DNA of 37,543 bases from assembly GCA_964518335.1 (NCBI GenBank), contig CAZFDT010000050.1, forward strand, positions 1 to 37,543, read 5' to 3'. Of this stretch, positions 15,742-22,797 are shown one piece after another (within the stretch, counting starts at the first letter, position 1; every line of letters begins with the position of its first letter). Origin of the DNA: CAZFDT01 sp964518335 (GTDB lineage: Bacteria; Planctomycetota; Phycisphaerae; Phycisphaerales; Phycisphaeraceae). The position numbers and the translations under genes are program-made. The notes under the pieces are model-generated. The model made no database searches. It was not told the origin of the DNA and saw only the letters and a list, made by a program, of their open reading frames with translations.

Positions 15742-16590
15742 TCACACCCGGCTCATGCGCCACACCGCGCGGTAAAGCCCGGCGACCTGTTCGCGCGGGT
15801 AGGTGCAGGGCTTGAACCGGGGGTTGAGCGGGAGCAGGCGGATGCGGTCTTTGCGCCGGCCGGTGAAGGCGATGCGCTTGAACGTCGTCTCGTGGTCCGG
15901 CTCCAGCCGCACGAAGCAGTCGCAGCCGTCCACCACCTCGGCCTTGGGGCTGAACACCACCAGGTCGCCCTCGCGGTAGTCGGGCAGCATCGACTCGCCG
16001 ACGACGCGGGCGGCGAAGGCGTCGGGGTCGTGCAGCTCCGGGCAGCCGATGTATTCGTCGGCCATACGCGCCGGGTAGCCCAGGTCGGTGAAGTCGCTGG
16101 GATAGCCCGCGGCGATGCGGTTGATCACCGGGACCAGCGGCAGAGGCGGGCGCGGCTCGTCGGCGCGGGCGCCCGCGGCGGGGGGGTCACTGTCGATTTC
16201 GCCCAGCGTCTCGACCACGCGCTTGCGCAGCTCGCCCGTGCGGAACAGCCGGTCGAGGTTGCGCCCGCCGCCGGCCTTGCGACTGGTGCTGTCGAGCAGC
16301 CACTGCGCCAGCGTGTGCGCCTGGTCCACGGCGGCGGCCTGCTTCTGCAGCGTCTGCTTCACCAGCGGCGGGGCGGCCTGCCACTGCGCGGCCTCCGTCA
16401 GCTCGCCCCCGGTCAGACCCAGGGCCTGCTCCAGGCTCGCCAGCACCTTGGCCGACGGCGGCGGCACGCGGTGGTTCTCGATCATCGACACGTACGCCTT
16501 GGCGATGCCGGCGCGGTCGGCGACGCGGGCCAGGGTCAGGCCCCGCGCCTCGCGCGCCTCCCGGGCGATCTGGCCGACTGTCTTGCGCAT
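15742..16590 (-). CDS. CI-like repressor: XRE helix-turn-helix plus S24/LexA peptidase domain
   Basis: 282 residues from ATG 16590. The N-terminal HTH is VGQIAREAREARGLTLARVA, then AGIAKAYVSMIENHRVPP (recognition helix). A charged linker of about 110 residues follows. The C-terminal S24 domain has GESMLPDYREGDLVV with the catalytic Ser, ETTFKRIAF with the catalytic Lys, and AAGYP upstream, where the Ala-Gly autocleavage bond would be. Proteins of this build hold prophages silent and self-cleave on RecA activation. It is divergent from the HTH gene at 16748, and an 8-bp palindrome overlaps both promoters. It could instead be a non-phage stress regulator, but the terminase genes downstream favour phage origin. 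Confidence 0.88.
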   Translation of the reverse strand: MRKTVGQIAREAREARGLTLARVADRAGIAKAYVSMIENHRVPPPSAKVLASLEQALGLTGGELTEAAQWQAAPPLVKQTLQKQAAAVDQAHTLAQWLLDSTSRKAGGGRNLDRLFRTGELRKRVVETLGEIDSDPPAAGARADEPRPPLPLVPVINRIAAGYPSDFTDLGYPARMADEYIGCPELHDPDAFAARVVGESMLPDYREGDLVVFSPKAEVVDGCDCFVRLEPDHETTFKRIAFTGRRKDRIRLLPLNPRFKPCTYPREQVAGLYRAVWRMSRV

Positions 16591-16627
16591 CGCCTCGCCG
16601 CCTGCCCGAAAAAAAGTTCCCGCCGCT

Positions 16628-16647
16628 TGTTCAATAACCATTGAACA
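16628..16647. promoter_or_regulatory. Operator palindrome of the CI-like switch
   Basis: TGTTCAAT (16628-16635), four bases AACC, ATTGAACA (16640-16647): a perfect 8-bp inverted repeat. Its right arm covers the -35 of the rightward promoter and the likely -10 of the leftward promoter. A bound repressor dimer would block both. Confidence 0.75.
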
Positions 16648-16669
16648 CAGCCGCCCGCCGTGTTACAAT
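16641..16669 (+). promoter_or_regulatory. Rightward promoter of the phage-derived module
   Basis: TTGAAC (16641-16646), 17 bases, TACAAT (16664-16669): near-consensus sigma-70. Facing it on the minus strand, TTGTAA (complement of 16663-16668) and TTCAAT (complement of 16640-16645) are also 17 bases apart and may drive the repressor. The leader before ATG 16748 is about 70 bases. Confidence 0.7.
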
Positions 16670-16747
16670 CCTTACATCAACCAAACACTCTACCCCGGCC
16701 GCCGCGGCCCGTCAACCCCGCCGCCCGGCGCCTTCCGGAGTTCGTCC

Positions 16748-17152
16748 ATGCTCCTGGCCACCTCGCCGCCCACACGCAGACTCCGACGCGAACTCGTCCT
16801 GCGCATCCTCGACCGCGCCGCCTACCTCGCACCACGCGACCGCGCCCTGCTCGAGCACGTCTATGACCGCGGACTCTCCGTCGCCAGTCTCGCCCGCGCC
16901 ACCGGCCTCAAGCCCCGCATCCTCCAACGCCGCCTCGTCGGGCTCCTGCGTCGCATCCGACACCCCATCTTCCTCTTCCTCATCGAAAAACCCGACCTCG
17001 TCCCCGACGACGCACGCCCCGCCGCCGAACTCTGGGCCTTCCACAACCTCCCCATCCGCTGCATCGCCCGACGACTGGGCCTGAGCCTCCACACCGTACG
17101 ACTCAGCCTCCGCGATATGACCACACTGGCTCGCTTATGGGGCTACCGCTGA
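16748..17152 (+). CDS. Two-HTH sigma-like or phage regulatory protein
   Basis: 134 residues, Arg/Leu-rich. Two helix-turn-helix units can be seen: RGLSVASLARATGLKPRILQ near 40-65 and LPIRCIARRLGLSLHTVRLS near 102-122. The second resembles sigma region 4. The first helices (LRRELVLRILDRAAYL, ALLEHVYDRGLSV) also resemble a sigma-like activator of late phage genes. It is the first gene behind the rightward promoter opposite the CI-like repressor, the place of an early regulator. No exact family recognised. Three GACCCCCGGAAGT-type repeats follow its stop. Confidence 0.7.
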   Translation: MLLATSPPTRRLRRELVLRILDRAAYLAPRDRALLEHVYDRGLSVASLARATGLKPRILQRRLVGLLRRIRHPIFLFLIEKPDLVPDDARPAAELWAFHNLPIRCIARRLGLSLHTVRLSLRDMTTLARLWGYR

Positions 17153-17188
17153 CCCCCGGAAGTGACCCCGGAAGTGACCCCCGGAAGT
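17151..17188 (+). repeat. Three tandem copies of GACCCC(C)GGAAGT
   Basis: GACCCCCGGAAGT (17151-17163), GACCCCGGAAGT (17164-17175) and GACCCCCGGAAGT (17176-17188) fill the gap between the HTH gene and the ATPase gene. The first copy supplies the TGA stop of the HTH gene. They may be a regulatory or recombination site. Confidence 0.85.
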
Positions 17189-17211
17189 TCATCCCTCGCG
17201 CGAAGAAAGAC

Positions 17212-17910
17212 ATGACCATGCCTACCCTCATGCTCCAACTCGATCGCACCACCGCCGTGACCCCTTCGCCGCGCGTGCTCGCCGTGGCGGGCATGTTCGG
17301 CCTGGGCATCGACCGCGCCCACACGCTCACGATCGTGCCCCGCGTCGAGCTGACCCTGCCGCCCGGCGGCGTCGTCTTCGTCACCGGCGCCTCCGGCTCG
17401 GGCAAAAGCTCACTGCTGCAGTTGATCGCCGACCAGATTCCCCACGCCATCCGCTTCGACGCCCTGCCCCCGCTGCCCGACGCGCCGCTCGTCGATGCCC
17501 TGGACGATGCGCCGCTGACCGACACCATGCGCCGCCTCACCGCGGCCGGGCTCAGCGACGCCTTCGTCATGCTCCGCCGTCCGGGCGAGCTGTCCGACGG
17601 GCAGCGTTATCGCCTGCGCCTGGCGCAGGTGATGGCGATCGTCGAAACCCAAGCCCCGCATTGGCATGGCGGGGCTGCGGCGTGCGTCGTCCTCGCCGAC
17701 GAGTTCGCCGCCACCCTCGACCGGATCACTGCAGCGGTCCTGGCCCGCAACGTGCGACGCTGGGTCAGCCGCCGCGGCGACGTCTGCTTCGTCGTCGCCA
17801 CCACCCACGACGACCTGCTCGAGCCGCTCGACCCCGACGTGCTCGTGGAAAAGCACCTCGACGGCGGCATCGAGGTGGTGGCGAAAGAGGCAGCAGGGAG
17901 TAGGCAGTAG
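17212..17910 (+). CDS. ABC-type ATPase of the COG2401-like group (phage-module partner of GNAT)
   Basis: 232 residues from ATG 17212 (GAAGAAAG upstream; ATG 17218 also possible). Walker A is GASGSGKSS near residue 63; the signature is ELSDGQRYRLRLAQ (LSDGQ instead of LSGGQ); Walker B is CVVLADEF, then TLD; the switch His is in ATTHDD. There are no membrane partners. The LSDGQ-R-Y-R form and the next-door acetyltransferase match COG2401, an ABC ATPase fused to an acetyltransferase; here the two parts are separate genes. Likely a soluble DNA- or protein-acting ATPase. The last residues GSRQ and the stop TAG come from the palindromic repeat that begins at 17889. Confidence 0.75.
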   Translation: MTMPTLMLQLDRTTAVTPSPRVLAVAGMFGLGIDRAHTLTIVPRVELTLPPGGVVFVTGASGSGKSSLLQLIADQIPHAIRFDALPPLPDAPLVDALDDAPLTDTMRRLTAAGLSDAFVMLRRPGELSDGQRYRLRLAQVMAIVETQAPHWHGGAAACVVLADEFAATLDRITAAVLARNVRRWVSRRGDVCFVVATTHDDLLEPLDPDVLVEKHLDGGIEVVAKEAAGSRQ

Positions 17911-18000
17911 GGAGTAGGGAGTAGTCAGAAATACCGACAAACCGCCCGCGTTCTTTCCGCATTCTCTGCTGCTGCCTACTCCCTACTCCCTACCCCCTGC
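17889..18000. repeat. Palindromic repeat of the TAGGGAG/GTCAGA family, no gene inside
   Basis: The left arm (17893-17924), built from GGGAGTAG units, is nearly complementary to the right arm (17969-18000), built from CTACTCCC units. The left arm ends inward in GTAGTCAGAAA, as in the repeats at 13347 and 25346. The 44-base loop is too short for a gene. The arm provides the stop codon of the ATPase gene, and the GNAT gene starts 10 bases after the right arm. Confidence 0.85.
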
Positions 18001-18010
18001 TCTTCCTCCC

Positions 18011-18823
18011 ATGTGCACCGAACTCACCAACCGATTCGCCGCGCTGCCTGGCTCGCCCATCGAGGACGCGCTGCAGTTGTCCGTGGGGACGATGCGCGAC
18101 TACGCGGCGCTGGCGCGGTTTCACTACCGGTCGAACCGGCCGGCGACGTGCCCGCGGGTGCTGGCGCTGCGGCACGCGCGGCCGTCGGTGGTGGGGCGGT
18201 TCCTGCGACGGCCCAACGAGTCGCAGGTCGTCGGCGTGCTCGTCGAGTCGCTGCCGCCCATCCACTGCATGCTGCGCGACGTGGCCCTGGACGGACGCTA
18301 CACGGGCATCGGCGACGCGAGGCAGCGCCTGATCGCGCTCAACCACGAGCTGCGCTGCATCAGCCGCGTGGTGGTCCACCCGCAGTGGCGCGGGCTGGGC
18401 CTGTCGGTGCGGCTGGTGCGCGCGTCGCTGGCGACGGCGGTGACGGCGATGACCGAGTCGCTGGCGGCGATGGGCCACGTGCACCCGTTCTTCGAGCTCG
18501 CCGGGATGACGGCTTACCGCCGACCGCCGCACGCCTTCGATGCGCGGCTGGGCGACGCGCTGCGGTCGGCGGGCATCGACCTGCTGCAGTTGGCCGACGC
18601 CGACGCCGTCGCCGACGCGATCGCCGCCTCGCCCATGCGGGCGCTCCTCGACGCCGAGCTGCGCCGCTGGCATCGGGCGGTCCACCGCGGCGGCGCCTTC
18701 CCCGGCGTGCGCGCGGGCCTCGTCGCGGCGCGGCGCAAGCTGCTGGCCGAGCCGGTGTATTACCTGCACGTCAACGCCGCACGGGCCCTTAAGCGCCCGT
18801 GCCGCCAGGGAGAACGGCCATGA
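18011..18823 (+). CDS. GNAT-fold protein (acetyltransferase-like) of the phage-derived module
   Basis: 270 residues. Residues 110-150 hold the acetyl-CoA loop: ISRVVVHPQWRGLGLSVRLV, with R-G-L-G-L as the Q/R-x-x-G-x-G/A motif. The segment SPFFELAGM-like (VHPFFELAGMTAYRRP) follows. The C-terminal 80 residues are Arg-rich and probably bind nucleic acid. With the ATPase gene it recreates a split form of the ABC-ATPase/acetyltransferase fusion COG2401. Mu Mom is also a GNAT-fold DNA modifier, so base modification is one possible role (inference). The stop overlaps the next ATG (ATGA at 18820-18823), so ParB is coupled. No ribosome site before 18011. Confidence 0.72.
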   Translation: MCTELTNRFAALPGSPIEDALQLSVGTMRDYAALARFHYRSNRPATCPRVLALRHARPSVVGRFLRRPNESQVVGVLVESLPPIHCMLRDVALDGRYTGIGDARQRLIALNHELRCISRVVVHPQWRGLGLSVRLVRASLATAVTAMTESLAAMGHVHPFFELAGMTAYRRPPHAFDARLGDALRSAGIDLLQLADADAVADAIAASPMRALLDAELRRWHRAVHRGGAFPGVRAGLVAARRKLLAEPVYYLHVNAARALKRPCRQGERP

Positions 18824-19429
18824 CCGCGCAGCGCATCGCACTCGATGACCTCGTGGCGCATCCCGCCAACAGCAACGTCATGCCGACGGCGCTGCTGGAC
18901 AAGCTGGCGGCGCACATCGCGCGCAGCGGGCGCTACCCGCCGCTGATCGTGCGCCCGATGCCCGGGGGGCGGCCACCAACTGCTCGACGGCCACCACCGC
19001 GCGGCGGTGCTGCGCCGCCTCGGGCACACGCACGCCGACTGCGTCGTCTGGGACGTGGACGACGCGCAGGCCCTGCTGCTGCTGGCGACGCTCAACCGCC
19101 TGGAGGGCGACGACGACCCGCGTAAGCGAGCGGCGATCGTCGCCGAGCTGGGGTCGCTGGCGTGTTTCGACGCCTCCGCCCTGGCTCAACTGCTGCCGGA
19201 GGACGCGGCGGGGCTGGCGAAGCTGGCGGCGTTGCACTTGCCCCCGTCGCCGCGCGACCCGGCCGTCGCCGACGCCCTGCCCGTGGCCGTCACCTTCTTC
19301 GTCCCGCCCCCGACCAAACGCGCCCTCGAAGCCCGGCTCGCCGCCACCGGCCTGCCACGCGACCTGGCCCTGTGTCGCCTCCTCGACCTGGAGATCCCCC
19401 CATGCCCGACGACCACGACAACGACCTGA
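18820..19429 (+). CDS. ParB/sulfiredoxin-like protein, split by a +1 frameshift at a G6 run
   Basis: The N-terminal half runs from ATG 18820: RIALDDLVAHPANSNVMPTA, LLDKLAAHIARSGRYPPLIV. At 18964-18969 six G bases shift the frame. Dropping one G gives GGGHQLLDGHHRAAVLRRLG, the hallmark ParB GxxLLDGHHR motif, and the frame then runs on to 19429. About 202 residues would be made. The family includes partition nucleases and phage DNA-modification partners. The C-terminal half is Ala/Leu-rich (LLLLATLNRLEGDDD). The shift could be a sequencing error, a decayed gene or programmed slippage; I cannot tell. The gene is coupled to GNAT upstream and overlaps the small-terminase-like gene. Confidence 0.75.
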
Positions 19430-19788
19430 TGCTCCGCCACCTCGTCGAATCACCCGCCTCACTGATGGAGCTGGCCCGACGCCATGGGCTGACCCTGCGC
19501 GACCTGGCCGGGCGCATCACCGACCGCGACCTGTGCGCCATGCTGGCCAACCTGATTCGGCTCGGCGACGTGCAGGGCCAGATGATGATCAGCCAGTACC
19601 GCTACCTGGCGGCGTCGCGACTGGTGGGCATGGCCGGCAACCCCGACTCGCCGTCGCGCGACACGCACCGCGCCTGCGTCGATCTGATTCGCTTTGACAT
19701 CTCGGGCGCGGCGTTCGACGACGAGCCACTGGCCGACGACGAGTGCCTGGACTACTACCGTCGCGTCGATGCGGGAGCACGACCATGA
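19402..19788 (+). CDS. Probable phage small terminase-like protein
   Basis: 128 residues from ATG 19402, with GGAG nine bases upstream, overlapping the end of the ParB-like gene by 28 bases. The middle has a helix-turn-helix-like stretch: LMELARRHGLTLRDLAGRIT, followed by LCAMLANLIRLGDVQGQMMI and LAASRLVGMA. Size, HTH and position directly before the large terminase fit a small terminase that recognises the packaging site. The acidic tail ends DDECLDYYRRV. The stop overlaps the terminase ATG (ATGA at 19785-19788). Assignment rests mainly on context. Confidence 0.6.
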   Translation: MPDDHDNDLMLRHLVESPASLMELARRHGLTLRDLAGRITDRDLCAMLANLIRLGDVQGQMMISQYRYLAASRLVGMAGNPDSPSRDTHRACVDLIRFDISGAAFDDEPLADDECLDYYRRVDAGARP

Positions 19789-21242
19789 GCATGACAGGCA
19801 GACAGGCGCAGGTGCTGGCCAGAGCCGCGCTCGCGCGACCGGGCGATCCCGACGAGCTGCACAGGTTCGTCAAGTTGATGCTGGGCCATCAGATTCCGCG
19901 GCGGGCGCTGATGGCGGGCAGCGACGCGCCGTTCGATTACCTGGTGCACTCGTATTTCGAGGGCGGGCCGTCGGCCGACGTGGTGGTCTGGGCCAATCGG
20001 GGCGGGGGCAAGACGTTTCTGGGCGCGGTGGCGACGCTGCTGGACATGCTGTTCAAGCCGGGCATTGGCGTGTGCATTCTCGGGGGAAGCTTCGAGCAGT
20101 CCAGTCGGATGTATTCGCATCTGCTGAAGCTGCTGAGGCGCCGGGGCGTGCGGGGGATGGTGGCGCGGGAGCCGACGCGGCGACAGGTGACGTTCATCAA
20201 CGGCTCGCGGGTGGAGGTGCTGTGCCAGTCGCAGCGGAGCGTGCGTGGTCTGCGGGTGGAGCGTCTGCGGTGCGACGAGGTGGAGCTGTTCGACCCGGAC
20301 GTGTGGGAGGCGGCGCAGCTCGTGACGCGAAGCCGGACGTTGGGCGGGGTGGAGGTTCGTGGGGGGATCGAGGCGTTATCGACGATGCACCAGCCGTTCG
20401 GGCTGATGTCGAAGCTGGTGGAGCGCCGGGACGTGCGGGTGCTGCGTTGGGGGGCGATGGACGTGGCGGCGCGGTGCGAGCCGAATCGGCCGTGCGAAAG
20501 CTGCGTGCTGTGGCGCGACTGTCAGGGTCGGGCGAAGGAGGCCGATGGTTTTGTGTCCATCGACGATCTTGTCGCGCAGCGTCATCGCAGCGGCGACGAG
20601 CAGTGGGATGCGGAGATGATGTGCCGTCGCCCCAGCCGTCGTCACGCGGTGTTTGGTGAGTTGCACGAGAGGCACGTGATCGAGGCGACGGCCGCGGTCG
20701 CGCCGTCGCAGGCGGGCCAGCTCATCGCCGGGATGGACTTTGGCCTGCGCAACCCGCTGGCGATGGTGTGGGCCGTGGCGACGCGGCGCGGCGACGACCC
20801 GCTGCAGTGGCCCGTCGAGGTGATCGACGAATACTGCGGCGGCGGGCTGACGCTCGACGAGCATCTGCGGCGGATCGACGCGCGGGGCCACGACCGGCCG
20901 GCGTGGATCGGGGTCGATCCCGCCGGCCGCGCCGTCAACGCCCAGACCGGGCGCTCCGACATCCAGTGCCTCCAGCGCCGCGGCCACGTCGTGCGCAGCC
21001 GACCCGCAGCCGTCCGCGACGGCATCGACATCATCCGCCGCCGACTCGACCGCGGCACGCTCACCCTCCGCCGCCACTGCACGCAGCTCATCGACGCCAT
21101 GCGCCGCTACCACTACGACCCGCAGCGGCCCGACAGCGAGGCCCCGGTCAAGGACGGGCCCGATCACCTGTGCGACGCGCTGCGCTACATGCTCGTGTGC
21201 CTGGAGCGCGGCGGCGGGGCGGTGAAGACGAGACTGTATTGA
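19785..21242 (+). CDS. Phage terminase large subunit (packaging ATPase-nuclease)
   Basis: 485 residues. The ATPase half has ANRGGGKTF (Walker A, near 75) and LRCDEVELFD (Walker B with catalytic Glu). A Cys cluster CEPNRPCESCVLWRDC near 245-260 probably binds zinc. The nuclease half has MDFGLRNPLAMVW (first Asp), GVDPAGRA (second Asp) and DGPDHLCDALRYM (third Asp), the usual RNase-H-like acidic triad. All parts look intact, so it should be active. It packages DNA into proheads in phages, yet no portal or capsid gene follows: the next gene is an opposing host-like membrane protein 15 bases away. This could be a prophage remnant, a satellite, or a gene-transfer-agent part. Confidence 0.92.
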   Translation: MSMTGRQAQVLARAALARPGDPDELHRFVKLMLGHQIPRRALMAGSDAPFDYLVHSYFEGGPSADVVVWANRGGGKTFLGAVATLLDMLFKPGIGVCILGGSFEQSSRMYSHLLKLLRRRGVRGMVAREPTRRQVTFINGSRVEVLCQSQRSVRGLRVERLRCDEVELFDPDVWEAAQLVTRSRTLGGVEVRGGIEALSTMHQPFGLMSKLVERRDVRVLRWGAMDVAARCEPNRPCESCVLWRDCQGRAKEADGFVSIDDLVAQRHRSGDEQWDAEMMCRRPSRRHAVFGELHERHVIEATAAVAPSQAGQLIAGMDFGLRNPLAMVWAVATRRGDDPLQWPVEVIDEYCGGGLTLDEHLRRIDARGHDRPAWIGVDPAGRAVNAQTGRSDIQCLQRRGHVVRSRPAAVRDGIDIIRRRLDRGTLTLRRHCTQLIDAMRRYHYDPQRPDSEAPVKDGPDHLCDALRYMLVCLERGGGAVKTRLY

Positions 21243-21257
21243 CCGCGCCGCGCGCCA

Positions 21258-21782
21258 CTACTGCGCAAGAGGCGCGGCGCCGAAGTACGCCTTGATGCGC
21301 GGCGTGAACATGAACACGAGCAGGACGATGGGATAAATCGCGCCGATGCACCCGCCCGCGAGTCCGCCGATCGCCCCGCCAACGGCGCCGGCCATCTGCG
21401 CATCGGGGCGCTGCTGCGCCTGCTCCAGCAAGGGCTCAACGAGGTAGATCCAGTTGATGACGCTGCCCAGCACGACCATGACCAGCGAGTAGCCTGCCCA
21501 GGTGATGCTGTAGGTGCGGGCCCAGCGGTGGCCGTTCATCAGCCCGATGCCGGCGAAGATCAGCCCCAGGCCCAGCAGCGTGCCCACCGCCGTGCCGATG
21601 AGGGTGAACGCCTTGTAGATCGGGTACTGGTTCATCAGGGCGATGACGGGGTTGTCGTCCTGATTGGGCAACAGCAGCGGGAGCATGGCCGCCAGCCCGC
21701 ACAGCGCCAGGGCGCCGAAGATGATGTTGCAGATGCCCAGCACCAGCGCCGCGGTCGGTCGAGCGGAAGTGTCGGTCGTCAT
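21258..21782 (-). CDS. Multi-pass membrane protein of unknown function
   Basis: 174 residues from ATG 21782. Four hydrophobic helices are visible: residues 10-33, 55-80 (with GTAVGTLLGLGLIFAGIGLM), 90-112 and 135-165 (glycine-rich, VGGAIGGLAGGCIGAIYPIV). Loops hold NGHRWARTYSI, similar to planctomycete DUF4064-like proteins. No enzyme motif. It converges with the terminase gene and precedes mqnD in the opposite direction of reading (mqnD lies upstream, 28 bases away), so it may be cotranscribed with mqnD. Function unknown. Confidence 0.7.
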   Translation of the reverse strand: MTTDTSARPTAALVLGICNIIFGALALCGLAAMLPLLLPNQDDNPVIALMNQYPIYKAFTLIGTAVGTLLGLGLIFAGIGLMNGHRWARTYSITWAGYSLVMVVLGSVINWIYLVEPLLEQAQQRPDAQMAGAVGGAIGGLAGGCIGAIYPIVLLVFMFTPRIKAYFGAAPLAQ

Positions 21783-21810
21783 GTGGATACCCCTGGGGAC
21801 GGTGGCCCCA

Positions 21811-22761
21811 TCATACCGCGGGGGCGACGAAGTCGATTTCGCCGGGGTCGGGGATGAGCTTGGCGGCCAGGGCCTCGTGGAGGAACTGGCGCACGGCGCG
21901 TCGGCCGCGATCGCCGTAGTCGAGCGTCTGCTCGTTGACGTACATGCCCACGAACTCGTCGGCGAGGTCGCGGCCCATGTCCCGGGCGTAGTGCAGCGCG
22001 TAGCTCACCGCCTCGGCGCGGTGCTCCAGGGCGTAGCGGATCGACGCCAGCAGGATGCGGCAGACCTCCGGGAGTTTGTCGGCGCCCAGGTCGCGGCGAA
22101 TGGCGTTGCCGCCCAGCGGCAGCGGCAGCCCGCGCGTGTCCGTCCACCACTTGCCCAGGTCCTCCACCAGCGACAGACCCGCCTCGCGGTACGTGAGCTG
22201 GCCCTCGTGAATGATCAGCCCGCACTCGAACTCACCCGACGCCACGCGTGGAATGATCTGGTCGAACGGGACCGCCTCGTGATCGATCGAGTAGTCGCGC
22301 GTGACCTTGCCGCCCTCTTCGATCAGGCGCAACTGCAGCGCCAGCCACGCGCTCGTCCGCCCGCCCGGCATCGCCAGCCGCGGCTTGCGCGGGCCGCCCT
22401 CGGGCGTCGTCATCGGCGTGATCAGATCGCGCAGGTGCATCGGACGCTTCGACACCACGATCGGCCCATACCCCTCGCCCATCGACGCGCCGCAGCTCGT
22501 CAGCACGTACCGCCTGGCGACGTACGGATACTGCGCAATCGACAGCGCGGTGATCTCCAGCTCCCCCTTCTCGCTGCGCTCGTTGAGCGACTGGATGTCT
22601 TCGAGCACGTGAACAAAGTCGTAAGGCCCGGTGTTGATCTTGGGCGTGAGCTGCGTGCCGTCCGGCGAGGTGCGGTTGGCCAGCGGATACCACATGAAGG
22701 CGTCGTCGGGATCGGGCGAGTGCCCGATGCGCAGCGTCAGACGGTCGGAGGCGGTGGTCAT
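21811..22761 (-). CDS. mqnD: 1,4-dihydroxy-6-naphthoate synthase (futalosine menaquinone pathway)
   Basis: 316 residues from ATG 22761. It opens LTLRIGHSPDPDDAFMWYPL, the SPDPDDxF motif typical of MqnD, then TALSIAQYPYVARRYVL, GYGPIVVSKRP, PGGRTSAWLALQL and GLIIHEGQLTYREAGL, all characteristic of this periplasmic-binding-like fold. It converts cyclic dehypoxanthine futalosine to 1,4-dihydroxy-6-naphthoate, the last dedicated step before prenylation. It implies that the organism makes menaquinone by the futalosine route; mqnA, B and C are elsewhere. It is preceded by a well-formed promoter and appears leaderless. Full length, no defects seen. Confidence 0.92.
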   Translation of the reverse strand: MTTASDRLTLRIGHSPDPDDAFMWYPLANRTSPDGTQLTPKINTGPYDFVHVLEDIQSLNERSEKGELEITALSIAQYPYVARRYVLTSCGASMGEGYGPIVVSKRPMHLRDLITPMTTPEGGPRKPRLAMPGGRTSAWLALQLRLIEEGGKVTRDYSIDHEAVPFDQIIPRVASGEFECGLIIHEGQLTYREAGLSLVEDLGKWWTDTRGLPLPLGGNAIRRDLGADKLPEVCRILLASIRYALEHRAEAVSYALHYARDMGRDLADEFVGMYVNEQTLDYGDRGRRAVRQFLHEALAAKLIPDPGEIDFVAPAV

Positions 22762-22768
22762 GATGGAG

Positions 22769-22797
22769 AGTGTAGGGACTGCGGGCGAACGTGTCAG
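22769..22797 (-). promoter_or_regulatory. Promoter of mqnD, leaderless
   Basis: On the minus strand CTGACA (complement of 22792-22797), 17 bases, TACACT (complement of 22769-22774), then seven bases to ATG 22761. This is the clearest leaderless promoter in the window because the -35 is also visible. Confidence 0.65.

Noticed and set aside
21243..21257. Attachment site at the right end of the phage-derived module
   Set aside because: No direct repeat matching the left end (15676-15741) was found by eye, and no integrase or tRNA is present.
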